From Bifidobacterium pluvialisilvae (GTDB lineage Bacteria > Actinomycetota > Actinomycetes > Actinomycetales > Bifidobacteriaceae), in contig NZ_JAHBBI010000003.1 in assembly GCF_019331695.1 (NCBI RefSeq), forward strand, positions 124,001 through 188,000: a DNA stretch of 64,000 nucleotides. The letters are read 5' to 3'. This document shows positions 35,418 through 43,056 of the stretch, piece after piece (the first letter of the stretch is position 1; each line of letters starts with the position of its first letter). The translations under genes and the position numbers were made by a program. The notes beneath the pieces are model-generated. The model was not told the origin of the DNA and made no database searches. It worked only from the letters and a program-made list of their open reading frames with translations.

Positions 35418-36668
35418 GTGTTCAAGAAGTTCTTTACGAACATTTCGGCTGTGCCCGTCATCGGTGGCGCCCTCGCCGCGGTGACGTCGTTTCTGCTGTC
35501 CGCCAAGATCGGTCTTGGCGGCTCGGTCATCGGCGTCGCCGTCGGATCGGTGGTCTCCGCGGTTTCGTCGCAGCTGTACCAGAATGTGTTGAAGGTCTCC
35601 GGGCAGAAGATCCAGGAGAAAGTGGAATGGGTAGGCGGTCCGGATGACGCCGAGCCGCAGGAGACTCGCAAGCCCCGCGTGGCCGGAGGGTCCGGAGCGG
35701 CGGCCATGGCCGCCACCCGCGCCATGAGCCCGGTCGTCATGCATTCCGACGCCGTGGAGGACATGGCGGCGTCGGACGGCGGCACCTCGGTCATGCGGCC
35801 CGTCGCCGATGGCGGCACGCAGGTCATCCCCACGGTGGCACAGCAGGCAGCCGGCACGAAGCCGGACGACTCCGACGGATCCACGCGCGTCATGCCCGCA
35901 ATCCCCGTCGCCGGCTCATCGTCCGATGACGCCACCGACGGTGCGACATCGGTCATGCCCGCCGTCGCCGGAGAAAAGCCGGCGCTCGCCGGCACCGGGG
36001 ATTCCTCCACGCCGGTGTCGTTCGCCCCCCGCTCGCACGCGTCGGGCGCGGCGTCCAAGGAGACCATCCACCATGCCGGAAAGACCTCGGGGGTGGATGC
36101 GAAGACCCGACGCAAGGCGCTGGTCATCACCATCGCCGCCGCTCTGCTCGCCGTGGGCGTCACCTCCGGCATCATCCTGGCGCTCACCGGCGGCCAGGGC
36201 ACCGACGACGTGGTGAAGCGCAACCTCCCGAAGTCGGTGCAGACCACGCAGACCACGACGCCGAGCCCGCAGCAGACGCAGAGCGTGGCGCCGAGCCCGC
36301 AGCAGACCGCGACCGGCGAGTCGACGACGCAGGACAACGGTTCCGGCACCACGAACGGCACCGGTGACGACTCCACCGGCACCGGCTCCGATACGGGCAC
36401 GGGCGAATCCGGGACCACCACCAACAACGGCTCGGGAACCAGCGGTTCCGGTTCCGGCACGTCGGGCTCCACCTCCACCGGCGGCACCACGAACAACGGC
36501 TCGGGCACCAGTGGAAGCACCGGTTCCGGTTCCGGCACGTCGGGCACCGACTCCGGCACATCCGGCACCACCGGCGGCACCACAGGAGGCACGGACTCCG
36601 GCTCCACCTCCACCGGCGGCACCACCGGTGGCGCGAACGGCTCCGGTACGAACGGCTCCGCCAACTGA
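35418..36668 (+). CDS. Membrane protein with four DGxTxV(M/I) repeats and a Ser/Gly/Thr-rich outer tail
   Basis: 416 residues, not recognised. Helices at about 11-29 and 31-50 form a hairpin; residues 51-232 should be cytoplasmic; a third helix at about 233-257 (LVITIAAALLAVGVTSGIIL) puts a 155-residue low-complexity tail outside. The cytoplasmic part holds four copies of a short motif: DGGTSVM (Thr123), DGGTQVI (Thr134), DGSTRVM (Thr156) and DGATSVM (Thr177). The tail is repeats of TSGSGSGTSG type and could cross the wall. GTG start with AAGGGG 4 nt upstream. Threonine kinase target or FHA partner is an inference from motif shape only. Confidence 0.75.
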   Translation: MFKKFFTNISAVPVIGGALAAVTSFLLSAKIGLGGSVIGVAVGSVVSAVSSQLYQNVLKVSGQKIQEKVEWVGGPDDAEPQETRKPRVAGGSGAAAMAATRAMSPVVMHSDAVEDMAASDGGTSVMRPVADGGTQVIPTVAQQAAGTKPDDSDGSTRVMPAIPVAGSSSDDATDGATSVMPAVAGEKPALAGTGDSSTPVSFAPRSHASGAASKETIHHAGKTSGVDAKTRRKALVITIAAALLAVGVTSGIILALTGGQGTDDVVKRNLPKSVQTTQTTTPSPQQTQSVAPSPQQTATGESTTQDNGSGTTNGTGDDSTGTGSDTGTGESGTTTNNGSGTSGSGSGTSGSTSTGGTTNNGSGTSGSTGSGSGTSGTDSGTSGTTGGTTGGTDSGSTSTGGTTGGANGSGTNGSAN

Positions 36669-36782
36669 CTGGACCCGCCGTCACGTCCCCGTGATTCGTC
36701 TTGCCGACGACGGGTCACGGGGACGCGGCCGCATCCGGCATGGTCCGCAATATCGCTGCGATATCAAAGGACACGCCGAATA

Positions 36783-36811
36783 TTGCATGAAGTCCTGCAT
36801 TGATGTAGTAT
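36783..36811 (+). promoter_or_regulatory. Promoter of tRNA-Ala
   Basis: TTGCAT, 17 bp, TAGTAT, about 55 bp before the mature tRNA. Confidence 0.6.
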
Positions 36812-36865
36812 TTCCCAAGTCAAAACGAAATGAGTCGTTTGCATTCATTTCGTCGACCGACCAAC

Positions 36866-36938
36866 GGGGCTATGGCGCAGCTGGTAGCGCATCTCCATGG
36901 CATGGAGGGGGTCGGGGGTTCGAATCCCCCTAGCTCCA
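36866..36938 (+). tRNA. tRNA-Ala(GGC)
   Basis: Acceptor GGGGCTA pairs with TAGCTCC (one G-U); anticodon loop ATGGCAT gives GGC; T-arm GGGGGTTCGAATCCCCC. Discriminator A; full CCA not encoded. Confidence 0.95.
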
Positions 36939-36948
36939 CAGGAACAGT

Positions 36949-36980
36949 GGCCGGAATCCGAAAAGGGTTCCGGCCTTTTT
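36949..36980 (+). terminator. Terminator after tRNA-Ala
   Basis: Stem GGCCGGAA / TTCCGGCC with a short A-rich loop, followed by TTTTT, 10 bp after the tRNA. Confidence 0.85.
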
Positions 36981-37191
36981 CATATCCCGCATTCCCATCA
37001 TCGGCCTATAACCCCCGCACCCATGGTCGTATCGTACGAAGGCGGCGCGCACGGCCGGCGTCCGCATGAAGTCGAGGCGTGGACTATCCTTGATGTGGGT
37101 CCGCGACAACACGGACCAGACGGAAACGGGCCCGGGGACAACACCATGACGGGCCGTTGCGATGCATGACGGGCAAGGCAGGTGACGTACG

Positions 37192-38142
37192 ATGATGAGA
37201 ACATTCAGCACGGTGAACGGCCAGGTCGAGCAGATCGAGAAGCCGGCCCCCGGCTCATGGATATGCCTCAGCGAACCCACCGACGTGGAGCTTGCCACGG
37301 TCTCCGAGGTATGCGACATCGATCTCGCCGACCTGCGCGCCCCGCTGGATGACGAGGAACGGTCCCGTGTGGACGTCGAGGACAACTACACGATGATCAT
37401 CGTCGACATCCCCACCGTGGAGGAACGCGGCGGACGCGACTGGTACGAGACCATCCCGTTGTCGATCATCGTCGTCGACGACGTCATCATCACCGTATGC
37501 ATGCAGGACACGCCCGTGCTCCACCCGTTCATGGAAGGCACGATCCGCGGATTCAACACGTTCATGAAATCCCGGTTCATCCTGCAGATCCTCTACCGCA
37601 ACGCCACGATGTACCTGCGCTACCTGCGCATCATCGACCGCGAGAGCGACAAGCTCGAACTCAAGCTCCGCCACTCCATGCAGAACCGCGAGATCCTCAT
37701 GCTGCTCGAACTGAGCAAGACATTGGTCTACTTCACCACGTCACTCAAATCGAACGAGATCGTGATGGAGAAACTCAACACGCTCAGCCGCATCCGCCAG
37801 TATCCCGACGATCAGGACCTGCTCGAGGACGTCATCATCGAGAACAAGCAGGCCATCGAGATGGCCAACATCTACAGCGGGGTCCTCGCGAACATGACCG
37901 ACGCCTTCGCGTCCGTGGTGTCGAACAACCTGAACAATGTGATGCGCGTGTTCACCATCATCTCCATCACACTGTCCATCCCCACGCTCATCTTCTCCAT
38001 GTACGGCATGAACTTCGCCGAAGGACAGCTCGGCATGCCCCTGACCGACAAGACCTGGGGATTCGCGGCCATCATCGTCATCTCGATCATCGTCTCCATA
38101 GTGGTCACCTGGTTCCTCACCCGCTCCCGCATGTTCAAATGA
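37192..38142 (+). CDS. CorA-family magnesium/divalent cation transporter
   Basis: 316 residues: a large N-terminal cytoplasmic domain with a long helix (about 125-250) and two C-terminal membrane helices. The hallmark loop motif YGMNF lies near residue 272 between them, and the chain ends in basic RSRMFK. This is the pentameric CorA layout with normal length. Tandem ATGs follow AGGTGA. The stop overlaps the start of a solute-binding lipoprotein gene by 4 bp, an uncommon partner for CorA. Confidence 0.92.
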   Translation: MMRTFSTVNGQVEQIEKPAPGSWICLSEPTDVELATVSEVCDIDLADLRAPLDDEERSRVDVEDNYTMIIVDIPTVEERGGRDWYETIPLSIIVVDDVIITVCMQDTPVLHPFMEGTIRGFNTFMKSRFILQILYRNATMYLRYLRIIDRESDKLELKLRHSMQNREILMLLELSKTLVYFTTSLKSNEIVMEKLNTLSRIRQYPDDQDLLEDVIIENKQAIEMANIYSGVLANMTDAFASVVSNNLNNVMRVFTIISITLSIPTLIFSMYGMNFAEGQLGMPLTDKTWGFAAIIVISIIVSIVVTWFLTRSRMFK

Positions 38143-38978
38143 CCACGGGCATCATGAAAGGACGGGGCGCGCGGTCGGCGGCGAGGGCCGTCGCCGCGAC
38201 GGTCGCCCTCGCGATGACGATGGCGCTCGGCGCATGCGGACAGGCCCCCCTGGGCGCCAGCGAGATCGTCGGTCCGAGAATCGTCATCGGCGTGACCTAC
38301 GACCAGCCGGCCATGGGCCTGCGCAAAGGAAGCCAATACAGCGGACTCAACGTGGAGGTCGCCGAATACGTGGCCCGAAGACTCGGCTACGCATCATGGC
38401 AGATCGTATGGGAGAACGCGCCCGAGGCCGGACGGGACGACATGCTCGACGACGGCGACGTCGACATGGTCACCGGCATGTACGTGGACGACGACCGTCT
38501 GTCAGCGACCCATGACGGCGCGGACCTTCCCTACGACTTCGCCGGATCGTACCTCGACGACAGCCAGGGCGTGATGACGCTGAAGTCGGCCACGGACATC
38601 ACGTCGGTCGACGACCTCGGCGGACGCAAGGCCTGCGTCATCGACGGCTCCGCGACCGGGGACGAGCTGCGCCGACGGCTCGACGGCCATGTCACCCTGG
38701 TGGCGCAGCCCGGAGCGACGCAGTGCGCGACCGCCCTGCTCACCGGCATGGTGGACGCCGTCAGCGCGCCACGGTCGGTGCTGCGGGGGCTCGCCGCATC
38801 GGAGGGCGGGACGCGGGTGCGCGTGCTGGACGCCGGCTATGCAAGGGGACGGTACGGCATCGGGCTGCGCAAGGGCAGCGACCGGCTCTCCGAACAGGTG
38901 AAGGCCGCCTTGGACGCCATGCGGGCCGACGGCTCACTGAACCGTGCCCTGCGCAGGACCCTCGGCAACGTTCACTAA
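38139..38978 (+). CDS. Solute-binding lipoprotein (amino-acid ABC type), no transporter partners
   Basis: 279 residues with a signal peptide, lipobox ALGAC (Cys33), and a family 3 periplasmic-binding fold: IVIGVTYDQPAMGLRKGS, GLNVEVAEYVARRLGY, DMVTGMYVDDDRLSAT, SVDDLGGRKACVIDGS and GIGLRKGSDRLSEQV. These match the glutamate/glutamine binding-protein pattern. No permease or ATPase gene lies nearby; instead it is translationally coupled to corA (ATGA). It may supply a remote ABC system or act as a surface sensor. Family call good, ligand not defined. Confidence 0.85.
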   Translation: MTTGIMKGRGARSAARAVAATVALAMTMALGACGQAPLGASEIVGPRIVIGVTYDQPAMGLRKGSQYSGLNVEVAEYVARRLGYASWQIVWENAPEAGRDDMLDDGDVDMVTGMYVDDDRLSATHDGADLPYDFAGSYLDDSQGVMTLKSATDITSVDDLGGRKACVIDGSATGDELRRRLDGHVTLVAQPGATQCATALLTGMVDAVSAPRSVLRGLAASEGGTRVRVLDAGYARGRYGIGLRKGSDRLSEQVKAALDAMRADGSLNRALRRTLGNVH

Positions 38979-39062
38979 CTGGACGTCCCGCCGCGGCGTG
39001 TCCGCATGTCTGGCGATAATTGCCCCTGTTACATGGAGTCTGTTGAACAACAAAGGAGCATC

Positions 39063-42050
39063 ATGGCGCAGGACGCTACCGATGTGGAGGGCGCACGACA
39101 CGACGGAAACGGGGAGCCCGCATTCCGCTACAACGCCGCCTTGGCACAGAAGATCGAGAAGGACTGGCAGAAGCGCTGGGACGACGAAGGCACGTTCTGG
39201 GCCGCCAACGTGAACGGCGACCTCAAGGACGGCAAGGGCCGCAACGCGGATGGCCGCCCCGCCTACTTCGCCATGGACATGTTCCCCTACCCCTCCGGCA
39301 AGGGCCTGCACGTGGGGCACCCGCTCGGCTACCTCGCCTCCGACGTGGTCTCCCGCTACCACCGCATGAAAGGCGAGAACGTCCTGCACGCCATGGGCTA
39401 CGACGCCTTCGGCCTGCCGGCCGAGCAGTACGCCGTGCAGACCGGCCAGCATCCGCGCGTCACCACCGAGCAGAACATCGCCAACATGTCCCGCCAGCTG
39501 CATCGCATGGGCCTGAGCTTCGACAACCGCCGCACCTTCGCCACCATCGACCCCGGCTACGTGCGCTGGACCCAGTGGATCTTCTCGCGCATCTACGAAT
39601 CCTGGTACGACGACGACGCCGTCAACCCGTCCGGCACCAAGGGCTCCGCCCGTCCCATCTCGGAACTCGTCGCCAAGTTCGAGAACGGTGAGAAGGCCAT
39701 CCCCGGCCACGAGACCGACGGCAAGGCGTGGGGCGACCTGAGCGAGGCCGAACAGCAGGACATCCTCAACGGCTTCCGCCTCGCCTACATCTCCAAGTCC
39801 CCGGTCAACTGGTGCCCGGGCCTGGGCACCGTGCTCGCCAACGAGGAGGTCACCGCCGAAGGCAAGTCCGAGCGCGGCAACTTCCCGGTCTTCCAGCGTG
39901 AGCTGCGCCAGTGGTCGATGCGCATCACCAAGTACGGCCACCGCCTCATCGAGGACCTCGACGGCATCGACTGGCCGGAGAAGGTCAAGCTCATGCAGCG
40001 CAACTGGATCGGCGAAAGCCATGGCGCCTCCGTGCACTTCGAGGTCGCCACCCCCGACGGCGCCAAGGACATGGAGATCTACACCACGCGTCCCGACACC
40101 CTGTTCGGCACCACCTTCGCCGTCGTCTCCCCGGAGCACCACCTGCTCGAGGACGTGCCCGCCGCATGGCCGGCCGAGACGCCCGAGGACTGGAAGGGCG
40201 GCTACGCCAACCCGGTCGAGGCCGTGAAGGCCTACCGCCTCGCCGCCGAATCCAAGACCGCGAAGGACCGCGTGGACGAGAACGGCGAGAAGACCGGCCT
40301 GTTCACCGGCCTGTACGCCGTCAACCCGATCACCGGCGCGAAGCTGCCGCTGTTCACCGCCGACTACGTGCTCATGGACTACGGCACCGGTGCCATCATG
40401 GCCGTGCCGGGCGGCGACCAGCGCGACTACGACTTCGCCGTGAAGTTCGGTCTGCCGGTCATCTACACCGTCAAGCCCCTGCCCGAGTCCGGCGACGACC
40501 TCGCGAACTACGAGGGCAAGGCGCCGTTCGTCTCCCACGACGGCATCGTCATCAACTCCTCCGTGGAGGCCACCAAGGCCAAGGGCGACGCCCTGAGCCT
40601 CGACGGTCTGCGCGTGGACGACGCCATCGCCAAGGTCAACGCGTGGCTCGAATCCGCGGGCGTCGGCAAGGGCACCGTCTCCTACCGTCTGCGCGACTGG
40701 CTGTTCTCCCGACAGCGCTACTGGGGCGAGCCTTTCCCGATCGTCTACGGCGAGGACGGCACCCCGCACCTGCTGCCGGACTCCGCGCTGCCCATCAACC
40801 TGCCCGACGTGCCCGACTACCAGCCGCGCACCTTCGACCCGATGGACGCCGAGTCCAACCCGGAGGCGCCGTTGAGCCGCAACGAGGACTGGGTCAAGGT
40901 CACGCTCGACCTGGGCGACGGCCCCAAGACCTACTATCGCGACACCAACACCATGCCGAACTGGGCCGGCTCCTGCTGGTACTACATGCGCTACATCGAC
41001 CCGACGGACACCGCCCACATGGTCGAGAAGGACGAGTTCGACTACTGGATGGGGCCGAAGCACAACAAGTACTCCGGCGCCGAGGGCGGCGTCGACCTGT
41101 ACATCGGCGGCGTCGAGCATGCGGTGCTCCACCTGCTGTACTCGCGCTTCTGGCACAAGATCCTCTTCGACCTGGGTTACGTGGACTCCGCCGAGCCGTT
41201 CCACAAGCTGTTCAACCAGGGCATGATCCAGGCGTACGCCTACACCGACGACCGCGGCCAGTACGTGCCGGCCGATGAGGTCGAGGAAGGCCCCGCCGGT
41301 GCCGACGGCGAGCCCACGTTCACCTGGCACGGCGAGCACGCCAACCGCGAGTTCGGCAAGATGGGCAAGAGCCTGAAGAACATCATCACCCCGGACTACA
41401 TGTACGAGAACTACGGCGCGGACACCTTCCGCCTGTACGAGATGAGCATGGGCCCGCTCGACGAGTCCCGTCCGTGGAACACGCGCAACGTGGTCGGCAG
41501 CATGCGCTTCCTGCAGCGCCTGTGGCGCAACGTCGTCGACGAGGAGACCGGCGAGGCCCACGTCGTCGACGACGCCCCGGACGTCAAGACCCTCAAGCTC
41601 CTCCACAACACGATCGCCGACGTGACCGTGGAGATGGAGAACATGCGCCCGAACACCGCGATCGCCAAGCTCATCGTGCTCAACAACCACCTGACCTCGC
41701 TGAAGGCCGTGCCGCGCGCCGCCGTCGAGCCGCTGATCCTCATGCTCGCCCCGATCGCCCCGCACATCTGCGAGGAGATGTGGTCGCGCCTCGGCCATGC
41801 CGAGTCCCTGTCCGCGGCGCCGTGGCCGGTCGCCGACGACAGGTACGTCGGGCAGGACACCGTCACCGCCGTCGTGCAGGTGAAGGGCAAGATCCGCGGC
41901 AAGCTCGAAGTGAGCCCCGACATCTCGGCCGACGAGCTTGAGAAGCTCGCCCTGGCCCTGCCCGCCGTGCAGGACCGTCTTGGTGGCGAGCCCCCGCGCA
42001 AGGTCATCGTCAAGGCCCCGAAGATCGTCTCCGTGGTGCCCGCCAAGTAA
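39063..42050 (+). CDS. leuS: Leucyl-tRNA synthetase
   Basis: Class I synthetase, 995 residues, at the long actinobacterial end of the range. Visible motifs: the HIGH-type HVGHPLGYLASD after FPYPSGKGLHVG, the editing domain with TTRPDTLFGTTF and DYGTGAIMAVPGGDQRDYDFA, and the KMSKS-type motif KMGKSLKN. The C-terminal domain ends in KVIVKAPKIVSVVPAK. AAAGGAG precedes ATG 39063; the frame opens earlier at 39006 but lacks a ribosome site there. A GATAAT at 39015-39020 is a possible -10. No T-box leader was seen in the 84-bp gap. Confidence 0.97.
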   Translation: MAQDATDVEGARHDGNGEPAFRYNAALAQKIEKDWQKRWDDEGTFWAANVNGDLKDGKGRNADGRPAYFAMDMFPYPSGKGLHVGHPLGYLASDVVSRYHRMKGENVLHAMGYDAFGLPAEQYAVQTGQHPRVTTEQNIANMSRQLHRMGLSFDNRRTFATIDPGYVRWTQWIFSRIYESWYDDDAVNPSGTKGSARPISELVAKFENGEKAIPGHETDGKAWGDLSEAEQQDILNGFRLAYISKSPVNWCPGLGTVLANEEVTAEGKSERGNFPVFQRELRQWSMRITKYGHRLIEDLDGIDWPEKVKLMQRNWIGESHGASVHFEVATPDGAKDMEIYTTRPDTLFGTTFAVVSPEHHLLEDVPAAWPAETPEDWKGGYANPVEAVKAYRLAAESKTAKDRVDENGEKTGLFTGLYAVNPITGAKLPLFTADYVLMDYGTGAIMAVPGGDQRDYDFAVKFGLPVIYTVKPLPESGDDLANYEGKAPFVSHDGIVINSSVEATKAKGDALSLDGLRVDDAIAKVNAWLESAGVGKGTVSYRLRDWLFSRQRYWGEPFPIVYGEDGTPHLLPDSALPINLPDVPDYQPRTFDPMDAESNPEAPLSRNEDWVKVTLDLGDGPKTYYRDTNTMPNWAGSCWYYMRYIDPTDTAHMVEKDEFDYWMGPKHNKYSGAEGGVDLYIGGVEHAVLHLLYSRFWHKILFDLGYVDSAEPFHKLFNQGMIQAYAYTDDRGQYVPADEVEEGPAGADGEPTFTWHGEHANREFGKMGKSLKNIITPDYMYENYGADTFRLYEMSMGPLDESRPWNTRNVVGSMRFLQRLWRNVVDEETGEAHVVDDAPDVKTLKLLHNTIADVTVEMENMRPNTAIAKLIVLNNHLTSLKAVPRAAVEPLILMLAPIAPHICEEMWSRLGHAESLSAAPWPVADDRYVGQDTVTAVVQVKGKIRGKLEVSPDISADELEKLALALPAVQDRLGGEPPRKVIVKAPKIVSVVPAK

Positions 42051-42103
42051 TCCGGACCGGATGCCATGGGCCGGACGTCATGTGGCGCCCGGCGGATGAT
42101 TCA

Positions 42104-42188
42104 TGTGGACGGTCGGGTCGTCGTCTCCGATGTGGACGATGCCCTGGCCGTCCACATCGTCGTATCGGGGGTGGTCCGTCCGTCCACA
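42104..42188. promoter_or_regulatory. Cluster of four TGTGGACG(G/A) boxes upstream of comEA
   Basis: TGTGGACGG at 42104 and TGTGGACGA at 42131, then CCGTCCACA at 42148 and at 42180 in the opposite orientation. The inner two form GATGTGGAC-N12-GTCCACATC (perfect 9 bp), the outer two a 10-bp match. Read in the gene direction, the two proximal boxes start 32 bp apart and the last ends 49 nt before the comEA ATG. The same layout occurs upstream of yraN. Probable activator sites of competence genes. Confidence 0.7.
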
Positions 42189-42237
42189 TTCCCTCCGGCG
42201 GTTGCTCCGGCGACACGGGCCTGCCCATAGTGGAGTC

Positions 42238-43056
42238 ATGCCCGAGAACAAGACGAACGCCCCGATGCCGTACCTGCCGGTCACCATGGTGCCGCTGCCG
42301 CCAGATCTCGGCGTGGACCTTGCGGCATTCGACGACCGGACGGGGAACGGCCCGGCCATGACGGACCCGGAGACGCCGTCCCTGCCGAAGCGCCGCGGCA
42401 CCGGGGGGAGACGTGCACGGGACGGGTCGACAGCATCCCCGGGAGCGCCGCTGATGCTGTCGATGCTGTCGGGGGTGTCCCCGGACGACCATGGCGCCGA
42501 GGAGCTGCTGGATCGGCACACATCACGCAACGTCGCAAGGCTGACCCTCGACGGCCGGCACGCCGCCGTCATCATCCTGGTCCTAGTGTTCGTGCTCAGC
42601 ATCAGTCTTACCCTGCTGGCCCAGCAGGCCAGGCACGTCGACTCCATGACGGCGGATACGCTCCCCGAAGCATCCGCGTCGTCGTCGGCACGGTCCGTTT
42701 CGCCATCGGGCTCCACCACGTCATCGGGCTCCACCCCTTCATCGTCATCCGCGTCGTCGCAGTCCCCGACCCCGCAGACGCCGTCTCAGACCGCGCCACC
42801 GGCCCAGACGTCATCGTCGTCCGCATCGACGTCGTCCGCCGCGCCGGCGCCGTCGTCCGGCCTCATCGACCTCAACGCCGCCACGGCTGAGCAGCTGGAG
42901 ACCATCAACGGCGTCGGCCCGGTCACCGCACGCCGTATACTCGACCACCGTGCCCAGAACGGCCGGTTCTCCAGCGTCGACGACCTGCTCGACGTCCCCG
43001 GCATCGGCGCGAAGACCCTGGAGAAGATCAGACCATACGTGACGGTCGGCACATGA
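42238..43056 (+). CDS. comEA: ComEA-like DNA-binding competence protein
   Basis: Membrane-anchored receptor for incoming DNA in transformation. The 272-residue protein has about 105 N-terminal cytoplasmic residues, one membrane helix (VIILVLVFVLSISLTLLAQ), a Ser/Thr/Pro-rich linker of about 70 residues, and a C-terminal double helix-hairpin-helix: IDLNAATAEQLETINGVGPV and FSSVDDLLDVPGIGAKTLEK. A CATAGT -10 ends 6 nt before the ATG, so the message may be leaderless, although GGAG also lies there. It overlaps comEC by 4 bp. Four repeated boxes precede it. Confidence 0.9.
   Translation: MPENKTNAPMPYLPVTMVPLPPDLGVDLAAFDDRTGNGPAMTDPETPSLPKRRGTGGRRARDGSTASPGAPLMLSMLSGVSPDDHGAEELLDRHTSRNVARLTLDGRHAAVIILVLVFVLSISLTLLAQQARHVDSMTADTLPEASASSSARSVSPSGSTTSSGSTPSSSSASSQSPTPQTPSQTAPPAQTSSSSASTSSAAPAPSSGLIDLNAATAEQLETINGVGPVTARRILDHRAQNGRFSSVDDLLDVPGIGAKTLEKIRPYVTVGT

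Noticed and set aside
38979-39062. T-box or other riboswitch before leuS
   Set aside because: The gap is only 84 bp and lacks the T-box consensus and a specifier stem.
38934-41798. 954-codon minus-strand ORF opposite leuS
   Set aside because: Antisense shadow of a clear synthetase gene in high-GC DNA; repetitive Val/Gly/His/Asp composition and no ribosome site.
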